A stretch of DNA of 64,000 bases from Polymorphobacter_B sp038225475 (GTDB lineage Bacteria; Pseudomonadota; Alphaproteobacteria; Sphingomonadales; Sphingomonadaceae): positions 62,001 through 126,000 of the forward strand of contig JBBRRA010000006.1 in NCBI GenBank assembly GCA_038225475.1, written 5' to 3'. Shown piece by piece: positions 34,020-42,582 of this stretch (positions are counted from its first letter, which is position 1; each line of letters opens with the position of its first letter). Position numbers and translations under genes: made by a program. The notes under the pieces were generated by a model, which saw only the letters and a program-made list of their open reading frames with translations, ran no database searches and was not told the origin of the DNA.

Positions 34020-34669
34020 ACGATCGACTGGCCGGTCTTTGCCCAGTCATCCATGAACTGCGCCAAACCGCGATCGGTCAGCGGATGATTGACGAGACTC
34101 CGGATCACCGCCGGCGGCATCGTGCACACATCGGCACCGATTTTGGCGGCCTGCAGCACATGCACCGGATGGCGGATGCTCGCGACGAGAATTTCGGTGT
34201 CATAGGCGTAATTGTCATAGATCAACTTGATGTCGGCAATCAGCGCCATGCCGTCGAAGCCCGCATCGTCGTGCCGTCCGACGAATGGCGAGATGAACGC
34301 CGCGCCGGCTTTGGCCGCGAGCAACGCCTGTGGAGCCGAGAAACACAGCGTGACATTGACCATGATCCCCTGGTCGGCGAGCGTCTTGCACGCCTTCAGC
34401 CCGGGAAAGGTCAGCGGCAGCTTGACCGCGATATTGTCGCCGAGCGTCAGCAGCTTGTCCGCCTCGCGCAGCATGCCGTCGGTGTCCACCGCAACGACTT
34501 CTGCCGAAACTGGACCATCGACGAGCGCCGCGATCTCGGCGATCACCTCGAGGAACTGGCGGCCCGACTTGTGGATCAGACTGGGGTTGGTGGTGACCCC
34601 GTCGAGCAGGCCGGTGGCGGCCAGCTCGGCAATTTCATGTGTGTCGGCTGTGTCGACAAAGAACTTCAT
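34016..34669 (-). CDS. transaldolase / fructose-6-phosphate aldolase family protein
   Basis: 217 residues, the short TalB-subfamily-3 / FSA size. MKFFVDTADTHEIAELAATGLLDGVTTNPSLI is the classic start, NIAVKLPLTFPGLKACKTL holds the Schiff-base Lys, and NVTLCFSAPQALLAAKAGAAFISPFVGR follows. It moves a dihydroxyacetone unit between sugar phosphates, either as transaldolase in the pentose phosphate pathway or as FSA aldolase; the sequence alone does not decide. The open frame extends far upstream antisense to priA, which is an artefact of high GC. Confidence 0.92.
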   Translation of the reverse strand: MKFFVDTADTHEIAELAATGLLDGVTTNPSLIHKSGRQFLEVIAEIAALVDGPVSAEVVAVDTDGMLREADKLLTLGDNIAVKLPLTFPGLKACKTLADQGIMVNVTLCFSAPQALLAAKAGAAFISPFVGRHDDAGFDGMALIADIKLIYDNYAYDTEILVASIRHPVHVLQAAKIGADVCTMPPAVIRSLVNHPLTDRGLAQFMDDWAKTGQSIV

Positions 34670-34801
34670 AGGTGGTTTCCGCGGTTGAACGATGGGCACC
34701 CTCACCCTAGGCGCTCCCGGCGGCGGTCGATAGTCCCTCCGCGCCGCCGCTTGGCCTTGCGAATATGTTTGGCAATCGGTCCGACAGCTTCCTACGTCGT
34801 G

Positions 34802-36982
34802 ATGATGACCGGTCTTATTCCCCGCGTGCGCGTCCTCGTGCTGCAGCACGGCCTCGGCGCGCTCGACTATGCGGTTCCGGACGATCTGGTTCTGACCCCC
34901 GGCGACATCGTGCGTGTCCCGCTGGGGCCACGGCAGATCATCGGCGTGGTCTGGGACGTGGCTACGATCGACGCGCGGCCAGTGGCAGATGCCAAGCTTC
35001 GCGCCGTGCTCGCCCGCTACGATGTTCCCCCTGTGACCCCGGCGCTGCGCCGCCTGATCGAATGGGTCGCCGGCTATTATCTCAGCCCGGCCGCAGCGGT
35101 GCTCCGCATGGCGCTGTCGGTTCCTGAAGCGATCGAAAGCCCGCGCGAGCGCATCGAATACCGGCCGACCGGCATGACCCCGCAGCGACTGACCCCCGCG
35201 CGCGCCGATGCGCTGGCGCGGCTCGACGGCACGCAGGGATCGGTCCGTGAACTTGCCGATCGCGCGCAGGTCTCCCCCGGCGTCATCCGCGGTTTGGTCG
35301 CCGCCGGAGCCATCGCGGCGGTGGCGGTGGCTGCCGACCGGCCGCCGCCTTTGCCGGACCCCGATTTCGCCGCGCCCGTCCTCGGTGCCGAACAAGCTGT
35401 CGCGGCGGCGGCGCTTGTCGCGGCGGTGGCGGCGCAGGCGTTCGCGCCGACCGTCCTCGACGGGGTCACCGGGTCGGGCAAGACCGAGGTCTATTTCGAA
35501 GCCGTGGCGGCGGCGCTGCGCGGTGGCGGACAGGCGCTTGTGCTGGTTCCCGAGATTGCGCTGACGGCACCGTGGCTCGCGCGCTTTGCCGCGCGCTTCG
35601 GTTGCGAACCGGCGGCGTGGCATTCGGATCTTCGCGCTGCCGAGCGCCGCGCGATCTGGCGTGCGGTGGCGACCGGCGCGGCGAAGGTCGTCGTCGGCGC
35701 GCGCTCGGCGCTGTTTTTGCCGTTTGCCGACCTTCGCCTGATCGTCGTCGACGAAGCGCATGAAACCAGCTTCAAGCAGGAAGAGGGCGTGCCCTATCAT
35801 GCGCGCGACGTTGCCGTGATGCGCGCGCAGTTCGCCGGTATTCCGATCGTGCTGGCCACCGCGACACCGGCGCTCGAAACGCGCGTTCAGGTCGAGCGCG
35901 GTCGCTATGCCGAACTCAAATTGCCCGTGCGCTTCGGCGGCGCGGCGATGCCCGATATCAGCGCGATCGACCTGCGGCTGCACCCGCCGCCGCGCGGGCA
36001 CTGGTTGAGCCCGCCATTGGTTGCCGCGCTGCGCGACGGTTTTGCGCGCGGCGAGCAGTCGTTGCTGTTTCTCAATCGCCGGGGCTATGCGCCGCTTACG
36101 CTGTGCCGGGCGTGTGGCGAGCGGCTCGAATGTCCGCAATGTACTGCGTGGCTCGTCGAGCACCGGCTTACCGGCCGCTTGCAATGCCATCATTGCGGCT
36201 ATGCGATTCCGTTGCCGCCCGAATGTCCGGCGTGCCATGCCGAACACATGCTGGTGCCGTGCGGGCCCGGCGTCGAGCGGGTCGCGGAGGAAGTCGCGCG
36301 CATCCTGCCCGACCTGCGGGTGGCGCTCGTCACCTCCGACACGATCTCATCGCCGGCGCGCGCGGCGGCGCTGGTCGCGGCGGTCGACGCGCACGAGCTC
36401 GATCTGCTGATCGGCACGCAACTGGTTACCAAGGGCTATCATTTTCCCGACCTGACGCTGGTCGGCGTGGTCGATGCCGATCTTGGCCTGAGCGGCGGCG
36501 ACCTGCGCGCCGGCGAGCGCACCTTTCAACAGATTGCCCAAGTCGCGGGGCGCGCCGGGCGCGGCGCCAAACCCGGTCGCGTGTTGTTACAGACGCATCA
36601 GCCCGACGCGCGCGTCATCCGGGCATTGATCGACTATGACGCCGAGGGCTTTTACGCCGCCGAAACCGCGGCCCGTCGCGACCTTGGCCTACCGCCGTTC
36701 GGACGTCTTGCCGGGATCATCGTGTCGGGCGAGGATGAGCCAGCAGTCGCCGCGGCGGCGCGTGCGCTCGGCCGGGCCGCTCCGCGTGGCGACCACGTCA
36801 GCGTGCTTGGTCCGGCACCCGCGCCGCTGTCGATGCTGCGCGGACGATATCGGCAGCGCCTGCTGGTCCAGGCGCGGCGCAGCACCGATTTGCAGGCGGT
36901 CATCACCGCGTGGCTGGCAACCGTCGCCGTTCCGGCCAGCGTGCGCGTCGCGGTCGATATCGACCCCTACAGCTTTCTTTAG
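34802..36982 (+). CDS. priA: primosomal replication helicase PriA
   Basis: 726 residues. The N-terminal 3'-DNA-binding domain (RVRVLVLQHGLGALDYAVPDD) precedes a winged helix and a superfamily 2 helicase with Walker A GVTGSGKTEVYFEA, DEAH box VVDEAHETSFKQEE and FLNRRGYAPLTLCRACG. The eight zinc-binding cysteines follow (CRACG, CPQC, CHHCG, CPAC). The C-terminal motif is QVAGRAGRGAKPGRVL. It restarts stalled forks. Two ATGs occur in tandem at the start; the first is used. The stop codon abuts the hisD stop with no gap. Confidence 0.94.
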   Translation: MMTGLIPRVRVLVLQHGLGALDYAVPDDLVLTPGDIVRVPLGPRQIIGVVWDVATIDARPVADAKLRAVLARYDVPPVTPALRRLIEWVAGYYLSPAAAVLRMALSVPEAIESPRERIEYRPTGMTPQRLTPARADALARLDGTQGSVRELADRAQVSPGVIRGLVAAGAIAAVAVAADRPPPLPDPDFAAPVLGAEQAVAAAALVAAVAAQAFAPTVLDGVTGSGKTEVYFEAVAAALRGGGQALVLVPEIALTAPWLARFAARFGCEPAAWHSDLRAAERRAIWRAVATGAAKVVVGARSALFLPFADLRLIVVDEAHETSFKQEEGVPYHARDVAVMRAQFAGIPIVLATATPALETRVQVERGRYAELKLPVRFGGAAMPDISAIDLRLHPPPRGHWLSPPLVAALRDGFARGEQSLLFLNRRGYAPLTLCRACGERLECPQCTAWLVEHRLTGRLQCHHCGYAIPLPPECPACHAEHMLVPCGPGVERVAEEVARILPDLRVALVTSDTISSPARAAALVAAVDAHELDLLIGTQLVTKGYHFPDLTLVGVVDADLGLSGGDLRAGERTFQQIAQVAGRAGRGAKPGRVLLQTHQPDARVIRALIDYDAEGFYAAETAARRDLGLPPFGRLAGIIVSGEDEPAVAAAARALGRAAPRGDHVSVLGPAPAPLSMLRGRYRQRLLVQARRSTDLQAVITAWLATVAVPASVRVAVDIDPYSFL

Positions 36983-38269
36983 TCAGCGCAGCCGGACCGC
37001 CACCGAAGCCGCATGCGCAGGCAGCCCTTCGGCCCCCGCCAGCGCGATCGCCGACGGGCCGATCGCCGCCAGCCCGCTGCTGCCGCAATCGAGGAACGTC
37101 GTGCGCTTCATGAAATCGGTCACGCCCAGTCCTGAACTGAACCGTGCGCGCCGCCCGGTCGGCAGGACATGGTTCGGCCCGGCGACATAGTCACCGACCG
37201 CCTCGGGCGTGTGCCGCCCGAGGAACACCGACCCGGCGTGCCGGATGCGCGCGAACAGCGCATCGGGGTCATCGACCATCAGCTGCAAATGCTCGGCGGC
37301 AAGCGCGTCGATCAGCGGCAACGCCGTGTCGAGGTCGGACACGGTGATGATGGTGCCGAACGCCTCCCAGCTCGCGCGCGCGGTCGGCTGCGTGGCGAGT
37401 GTCGCCAGTCGCCGTTCGACCGCCACCGTGACGGCATCGGCAAGCGCGGCGCTGTCGGTAATCAGGATCGACTGCGCGGTCGCGTCGTGTTCGGCCTGTC
37501 CCAGCAGGTCGGCAGCAATCCAGTCCGGATTGGTCTTGCCGTCGCTGACGATGACGATTTCGGACGGCCCGGCGACCATGTCGATCCCGACCACGCCGAA
37601 CAGCTGGCGCTTGGCCTCGGCGACCCACGCATTGCCCGGTCCGACGATCTTGTCGACCGGCGCGATGCTTGCGGTGCCGTATGCCAGCGCCGCGACAGCC
37701 TGTGCGCCGCCGATGCGATAGACGGCGTCGACCCCTGCCAGCTCGGCGGCGGCGAGCACCAGCGGGTTCAACCGGCCGTCGGGCGTCGGCGTCACCATCA
37801 CCAGCCGCCGCACGCCCGCGACTTTGGCAGGCAACGCATTCATCAGCACCGACGACGGATAGCTCGCCAGCCCGCCGGGCACATACAGCCCGGCTGCGTC
37901 GACGGCGTTCCAGCGCCACCCGGCGCGGATGCCGCTTGCGTCGGTCGCATCATGGCCGGTCGGCAGCTGGGCGGCATGAAATGCGCGGATGCGCGTTGCC
38001 GCCAGCTCGAGCGCGGCGATGACATCGGGCGCAACCTGCGCGCGGGCCGCAGCGATTTCCGCGCGCGATACCTCGATGCCAACTGCGCCGAGGTCGATCC
38101 GGTCGAACCGCGCGGTCAGTTCGGCCACGGCGGCATCACCGCGCGCGCGAACATCGGCAATGATCGCTGCAACACCGGCGGCGACACCGGCGTCACTCTC
38201 GCGGCGCGCGGCGACCAGCGCGGTGAACGCGGCCGCGAACCCCGGGGCGTGCGCGTCAAGCCGCAACAT
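36983..38269 (-). CDS. hisD: histidinol dehydrogenase
   Basis: 428 residues. GGLASYPSSVLMNALPAKVAGV and DKIVGPGNAWVAEAKRQLFGVVGIDMVAGPSEIVIVSD are the diagnostic core with NAD- and zinc-site residues. DLLGQAEHDATAQSILIT and the C-terminal FLGRHTPEAVGDYVAGPNHVLPTGR complete it. It oxidises L-histidinol to histidine in two NAD-dependent steps. The start overlaps the end of hisG by 14 bases; other his genes are not in the window. Confidence 0.96.
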   Translation of the reverse strand: MLRLDAHAPGFAAAFTALVAARRESDAGVAAGVAAIIADVRARGDAAVAELTARFDRIDLGAVGIEVSRAEIAAARAQVAPDVIAALELAATRIRAFHAAQLPTGHDATDASGIRAGWRWNAVDAAGLYVPGGLASYPSSVLMNALPAKVAGVRRLVMVTPTPDGRLNPLVLAAAELAGVDAVYRIGGAQAVAALAYGTASIAPVDKIVGPGNAWVAEAKRQLFGVVGIDMVAGPSEIVIVSDGKTNPDWIAADLLGQAEHDATAQSILITDSAALADAVTVAVERRLATLATQPTARASWEAFGTIITVSDLDTALPLIDALAAEHLQLMVDDPDALFARIRHAGSVFLGRHTPEAVGDYVAGPNHVLPTGRRARFSSGLGVTDFMKRTTFLDCGSSGLAAIGPSAIALAGAEGLPAHAASVAVRLR

Positions 38270-38918
38270 TGCTCACCGCCAGACGAAACCGCTCGATCAA
38301 GGGAATAACGGTCGCCGCCTGCGTTTTGAACGCGGCGCGGTTGACGATCAGCCGCGATGTGACCTGCGCGATCGTTTCAACTTCGACGAGGCCGTTTTCT
38401 GCAAGCGTCTGCCCGGTTGAGACCAGATCGACGATCCGGTCGCACAACCCCAGCATCGGCGCGAGTTCCATCGCGCCGTTGAGCTTGACGCATTCGGCCT
38501 GCACGCCACGCTGCGCAAAGTGGCGGCGGGTGACCTGCGGATATTTGGTCGCGACGCGGACATGGCTCCAGCTGCGCGGGTCATCGCCAGCAGCCTGCGC
38601 GGCGGGCTCGGCGACCGACAACCGACACCGCCCGATCCCCAGATCGACCGGCGCATAGATTTCGGAGAAATCGAACTCCATCAGCACGTCATTCCCCGCG
38701 ATGCCCAGTTGCGCCGCGCCGAACGCGACAAAGGTCGGCACGTCGAAGGCGCGCACGCGGATCAGCGCAACACCCGGCAGGTTGGTTGCGAATTTGAGCG
38801 CGCGGCTGCTCTCGTCGCTGAACGCCGCCTCGGGCACGATGCCGACGGCGGCAAGCACCGGCAGTGCTTCCTTCAGGATGCGCCCCTTGGGCAGCGCGAT
38901 GATCAGCTCGTCGGTCAT
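38256..38918 (-). CDS. hisG: ATP phosphoribosyltransferase, short form
   Basis: 220 residues. LIIALPKGRILKEALPVL at the N-terminus, VPTFVAFGAAQLGIAGNDVL, KYPQVTRRHFAQRG and the PRPP loop DLVSTGQTLAENGLVEV are present. The protein ends before the C-terminal ACT-like regulatory domain of long HisG, so it is the short form that normally works with the HisRS-like subunit HisZ. HisZ must be encoded elsewhere. ATG chosen before TDELIIALPKGR. First committed step of histidine synthesis. Confidence 0.94.
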   Translation of the reverse strand: MTDELIIALPKGRILKEALPVLAAVGIVPEAAFSDESSRALKFATNLPGVALIRVRAFDVPTFVAFGAAQLGIAGNDVLMEFDFSEIYAPVDLGIGRCRLSVAEPAAQAAGDDPRSWSHVRVATKYPQVTRRHFAQRGVQAECVKLNGAMELAPMLGLCDRIVDLVSTGQTLAENGLVEVETIAQVTSRLIVNRAAFKTQAATVIPLIERFRLAVSNVAA

Positions 38919-39015
38919 ATCAGCCGTGCGCCTAGCCCAAGCAGCCGTTGCGCGTAAAGCGCCCTGCTGCCACAGCACTGCGAATGACCGAGCCTGTCCA
39001 CCGTTCGAGCGTCCG

Positions 39016-39588
39016 ATGGCTCGGCTGATCCTTGCGTCTGCCAGTCCGCGCCGGGTCGCGCTGCTGGCGCAAATCGGCATCGTCCCCGATGCGGTCGATC
39101 CGGCCGACATCGACGAGACGCCCCTGCTGCACGAGCTGCCGGGGCCGCATGCGCTGCGGCTGGCGCGTGCCAAGGCGACGGCGGTGGCCCAGCGTCACCC
39201 CGGGTGTATCGTGCTGGCGGCCGATACCGTTGTTGCCGTCGGGCGGCGCATCCTGCCCAAGGCGGAGGACGCCGAAACCGCGCGCGCCTGCCTGATGCTG
39301 CTGTCGGGGCGGCGGCACCGGGTGCTCACCGGTGTCGCGGTGGTGGACTGCAACGGCAAGCTGCGCGCCCGGCTGTCGACGACCATCGTATCGTTCACGC
39401 GACTGACCATCACCGACCTCGATCGTTACATCGCTGGCGGCGAGTGGCACGGCAAGGCGGGTGGCTATGCCATCCAGGGCATTGCCGCGGCGCTGGTTCG
39501 CGCGCTCAGCGGATCATGGTCTGGCGTCGTTGGGTTGCCGCTGTTCGAAACCAGCGCCCTGCTGCGCAGTGCGGATGTCGATGGCTGA
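39016..39588 (+). CDS. maf: Maf nucleotide pyrophosphatase (second copy)
   Basis: 190 residues. LILASASPRRVALLAQIG is the canonical Maf start, VLAADTVVAVG contains the catalytic Asp, LSGRRHRVLTGVAVV and GKAGGYAIQGIAA complete the YhdE-type signature for dTTP/UTP pyrophosphatases. The order maf - rng-like - yacG is conserved in alphaproteobacteria. The ATG lies 97 bases from divergent hisG; the open frame upstream is not conserved. The stop overlaps the next gene. Confidence 0.93.
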   Translation: MARLILASASPRRVALLAQIGIVPDAVDPADIDETPLLHELPGPHALRLARAKATAVAQRHPGCIVLAADTVVAVGRRILPKAEDAETARACLMLLSGRRHRVLTGVAVVDCNGKLRARLSTTIVSFTRLTITDLDRYIAGGEWHGKAGGYAIQGIAAALVRALSGSWSGVVGLPLFETSALLRSADVDG

Positions 39589-40588
39589 GGCGCTGATCGA
39601 ATTCGGCATCGGCGAGACGCGAGCGCTCGTCATCGAGCATGGCATCGTTGTCGAAGCGCATCTCGAACGCGCCGACGACGGGCTGCGCTACGGCGATGTC
39701 TGGGATGCGCGGCTGACGACGATTCTGGTTGCGGGACGACGCGGCATCGTGCGCGTCGGAGCGTTCGAGGCGCTGCTCGAACCGCTGCCGCCGGGGGTGA
39801 CCGAGGGCGCGCTCGTCCGGGTCGAAATAACGCGCGAGGCGCTGCCCGAGGTAGGCCGATCGCGATTGGCAAAAGCGCGCGCGAGCGGCGGCAAGCCCGG
39901 TCCGGCTCCGGGGTTGATTACCGCCGGCCCTGACCTTGCCAGCCGGTTGCGCCGTCACGCACCGATGGTGCACGACGCCGCCGGTATCGGTCCCGACCGG
40001 CTCGAAGCGGCCGGATGGAGCGAAATTCTCGAGGCTGCTGCAACGGGTCATGTTGCCTTTGCAGGCGGTCTGCTAACGATCAGCCCGACGCCGGCGATGA
40101 CCGTCATCGACGTCGACGGCGCGCTGCTGCCGCCGTTGCTGGCGCGCGCCGCAGCGATCGCGGCCGGGCGCGCGATCCGGCAGTTCGACATTGCGGGGTC
40201 GATCGGGATCGATTTTCCCGGAACCGATCGCGGCGTTCGCACGGAGCTGGCCGCGTTGCTCGACGCCGAACTGCCCGCGCCGTTCGAGCGCACGGCGGTC
40301 AACGGCTTCGGCTTTGTGCAGATCGTTCGCCCGCGCTCGCGGCCCTCGCTGCTCGAGCGGGTCCGCGGGAGCCCGGTTGCCACCGCCGCGCTGGCGCTGC
40401 TGCGCGCCGCCGAACGCAGTCAGGGGCACGGCGGGCGCGAAGTGCGCGCGGCGCCCGCAGTCACGGCGTGGCTAAGCGCCCATCCTGCGCTGCTTGCCGA
40501 GCTTGAGCGCCGGTTGGGAACCTCGGCACGGTTGCACCCCGATGCCACGCTCGCCATATCGGCGGGATATGTCACCGTCCGCCCCTGA
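39581..40588 (+). CDS. short RNase E/G family protein without S1 domain
   Basis: 335 residues. The DNase-I-like catalytic core of RNase E/G is recognisable: AMTVIDVDGALLPPLLARAAAIAAGRAIRQFDIAGSIGIDFPGTD contains the two metal-binding Asp positions (IDVDG and IDFPG). The N-terminal S1 RNA-binding insertion and the CPxCxG zinc link of E. coli RNase E/G are absent, as usual for this maf-linked alphaproteobacterial type. An alternative ATG is two codons upstream at 39575. Its RNA targets are unknown. Confidence 0.82.
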   Translation: MAEALIEFGIGETRALVIEHGIVVEAHLERADDGLRYGDVWDARLTTILVAGRRGIVRVGAFEALLEPLPPGVTEGALVRVEITREALPEVGRSRLAKARASGGKPGPAPGLITAGPDLASRLRRHAPMVHDAAGIGPDRLEAAGWSEILEAAATGHVAFAGGLLTISPTPAMTVIDVDGALLPPLLARAAAIAAGRAIRQFDIAGSIGIDFPGTDRGVRTELAALLDAELPAPFERTAVNGFGFVQIVRPRSRPSLLERVRGSPVATAALALLRAAERSQGHGGREVRAAPAVTAWLSAHPALLAELERRLGTSARLHPDATLAISAGYVTVRP

Positions 40589-40751
40589 ATCGGCCTGCCC
40601 GCTTTGCCGCCGCCCAACGATGGTGGCCGAGGCACCGTTCTGTTCGCGCCGCTGCCGCGACCGCGATTTGCTCAACTGGCTTGGTGACGGTTATGCGCTC
40701 CCCGGGCGGTCCGCCGACAACGCGCTGGACAATGACGATACCCAAGACTAA
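40569..40751 (+). CDS. yacG: zinc-finger protein YacG, DNA gyrase inhibitor family
   Basis: 60 residues with the zinc motif CPLCRRPTMVAEAPFCSRRCRDRDLLNWL, which is the YacG signature; E. coli YacG binds GyrB and inhibits gyrase. The C-terminus is acidic (DNALDNDDTQD). It overlaps the end of the RNase E/G gene by 20 bases and ends 34 bases before tRNA-Phe. Order and motif make the assignment secure. Confidence 0.92.
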   Translation: MSPSAPESACPLCRRPTMVAEAPFCSRRCRDRDLLNWLGDGYALPGRSADNALDNDDTQD

Positions 40752-40785
40752 ATCCGCCGCTCGCGTCGCCGCTGGGCGTCGGTGC

Positions 40786-40860
40786 GCCCGGGTAGCTCAG
40801 GGGTAGAGCAGGGGATTGAAAATCCCCGTGTCGGTGGTTCGATTCCGCCCCCGGGCACCA
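40786..40860 (+). tRNA. tRNA-Phe (GAA anticodon)
   Basis: 75 bases folding as a cloverleaf. The acceptor arms GCCCGGG/CCCGGGC pair, and the D-arm is GCTC...GAGC. The anticodon stem GGGGA/TCCCC encloses TTGAAAA with anticodon GAA. The T-arm is GGTGG-TTCGATT-CCGCC, and the 3' CCA is encoded. A short T-rich stretch (TAATCTTTTC) follows. Confidence 0.97.
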
Positions 40861-41160
40861 TAATCTTTTCAATGACTTAGGCGCTGCGCATTGAGCAGCG
40901 AAACGTCGGCATTGTCGCGCAGTTTGAGATGTTAAACGCTCGCGACGTATCGCTGACGAGCGACAGCGTCATCTAGTCGACGGCCGGCACGGCGAACGCC
41001 TCTCTCCCAGCGAACAACTTCCGTCATCGTTTTGTAATCAGCAGTCTCCACCATCCGGGAATTCGTCCCGGGCCTCTTTATCGACGACTGCGGCTGTACC
41101 GCCTTGCCCGGCTCAAGAAAAACGTTACCACTATCGCCGAGAGTCTGGGGGAAATGGGCG
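40861..41160. other. 300-base gap after tRNA-Phe
   Basis: No supported gene. It is less GC-rich than its surroundings. I saw no repeat of the tRNA 3' end and no integrase beside it, so there is no sign of an attachment site. One hairpin is listed separately. Confidence 0.5.
41055..41079 (+). terminator. possible intrinsic terminator or hairpin upstream of the MBOAT gene
   Basis: CCGGGA (41055-41060), loop ATTCG, TCCCGG (41066-41071), then GCCTCTTT. The stem is six pairs and the T-run is short, so termination would be weak; it may instead be a regulatory hairpin about 90 bases before the MBOAT start. Confidence 0.3.
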
Positions 41161-42582
41161 TTGGTTTTCAACTCGCTGACTTTCGTCATATTCTTTCTAG
41201 TGGTGGTCGGCTGCCATTATGCGCCGTTGCCGTGGCGCATGAAGAAGTTCAACTTGTTGATCTTCAGCTATCTTTTCTATGCAGCATGGAACCCGCCGTT
41301 CATCTTGCTGCTCTGGGCGTCGACCATCGTCGACTGGTGGATGGCGAAGCTGATCTTCCGCGAACAACGGCCCGCACGGCGAAAGCGGCTGCTCGTGGTC
41401 AGCCTCGCGCTCAATCTCGGCATGCTCAGCTATTTCAAATACGGCGCGTTCGCGCTGAAGAATTGGGCCGCGCTGATGGGGACGATCGGCGTCGTCTATA
41501 CGCCGCCCGCGTGGGACATCGTGCTGCCGATCGGGATCAGCTTCTACACATTCGTGACGCTGTCCTACACGCTCGACGTGTATCTGAAGCGCGCCAAGCC
41601 GGGCAACAGCTTCCTCGATTTCGCGTTGTTCGTGACCTATTTTCCGCATCTGGTTGCCGGTCCGATCGTCCGCCCGATCGATCTGATCCCGCAGTTCGCG
41701 CGCCCTCGCGTTGCCACCCGCGCGCTATTCCTGTGGGGACTGGCGCTGATCACGCTTGGACTGTTTCAGAAGGTCGTCGTCGCCGACGCCATCCTGTCGC
41801 CGGTTGCGAATGATGTCTTCGGGGCGGCCAATCCGCTGCCGCCGCTCGACGCGTGGGCGGGCGTCGTCGCCTTTTCGGGGCAGATCTTTGCCGATTTCGC
41901 CGGTTATTCGACGTGCGCGATCGGCGTCTCGCTCTGCCTCGGCTTTTCGCTGCCGATGAACTTTCGCTACCCGTATGCCGCTATTGGTTTTTCCGACTTC
42001 TGGCGGCGCTGGCACATTTCATTGTCGACCTGGCTGCGCGACTATCTTTACATCCCGCTCGGCGGCAACCGGCACGGGCACTGGCAGACGTACCGCAACT
42101 TGATGATCACGATGCTGCTCGGCGGACTGTGGCACGGGGCCAACTGGACGTTCGTCGTCTGGGGCGGCCTGCACGGGGCTTACCTTTCCACCGAGCGGTT
42201 TCTTCGGGCTCGCTACGGTTGGGAAGGGGAGCCGTCCGGGCTCGCGTCGAGGTTGCTGCTGGCGCTGGGAACCTTTGGCCTGATCTGCATCACCTGGGTG
42301 TTTTTCCGCGCACCCGATTTCAGCGCCGCAGGCCATCTGCTGCGCGATATGGTCGGGCTTAGTCTTGCCGCGCCGCCGATCATCGCGACCGTGCCGCTCG
42401 CGCTCGCCGCGACGGCGATGGCGGCAATGTTGACCCTGCACTGGCGGATGCGCGATGTTGACCTCGAAGACCTCGTCGCGCGCCAGCCGGCGTGGCTGAC
42501 CGGTGCCGTCATCGGCGTGATGGCGACTGCGGTGATTCTTGCTCAAGGAGAGGGCGGTGCCTTCATCTACTTCCAGTTCTGA
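41161..42582 (+). CDS. MBOAT family O-acyltransferase (AlgI/DltB type)
   Basis: 473 residues with about ten to twelve membrane helices. VFNSLTFVIFFLVVVGCHYAPLP is the standard AlgI-like start; FWRRWHISLSTWLRDYLYIPLGG and GLWHGANWTFVVWGGLHG hold the conserved Trp/Arg patch and the catalytic-site His of MBOAT proteins. Such enzymes carry acyl (usually acetyl) groups across the membrane onto exopolysaccharide. I use the TTG at 41161 because homology begins there and GGGGGAA precedes it; an in-frame start at 41104 would add 19 non-conserved residues. It overlaps its SGNH-like partner by 26 bases. Confidence 0.9.
   Translation: MVFNSLTFVIFFLVVVGCHYAPLPWRMKKFNLLIFSYLFYAAWNPPFILLLWASTIVDWWMAKLIFREQRPARRKRLLVVSLALNLGMLSYFKYGAFALKNWAALMGTIGVVYTPPAWDIVLPIGISFYTFVTLSYTLDVYLKRAKPGNSFLDFALFVTYFPHLVAGPIVRPIDLIPQFARPRVATRALFLWGLALITLGLFQKVVVADAILSPVANDVFGAANPLPPLDAWAGVVAFSGQIFADFAGYSTCAIGVSLCLGFSLPMNFRYPYAAIGFSDFWRRWHISLSTWLRDYLYIPLGGNRHGHWQTYRNLMITMLLGGLWHGANWTFVVWGGLHGAYLSTERFLRARYGWEGEPSGLASRLLLALGTFGLICITWVFFRAPDFSAAGHLLRDMVGLSLAAPPIIATVPLALAATAMAAMLTLHWRMRDVDLEDLVARQPAWLTGAVIGVMATAVILAQGEGGAFIYFQF

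Noticed and set aside
34670..36247. Very long open frame antisense to priA, continuous with the aldolase gene
   Set aside because: Composition is Arg/Arg-rich with no recognisable domain. It mirrors priA codons, a known effect of high GC at third positions. Only the aldolase part (34016-34669) is real.
40786..41160. tRNA-Phe as an integration site for a genomic island
   Set aside because: No integrase, no repeat of the tRNA 3' end and no mobile genes were found downstream. The nearest tyrosine recombinase (33 kb) has XerC features.
40932..41189. 85-residue minus-strand open frame after tRNA-Phe
   Set aside because: No family features, no ribosome site, and it overlaps the start of the MBOAT gene.
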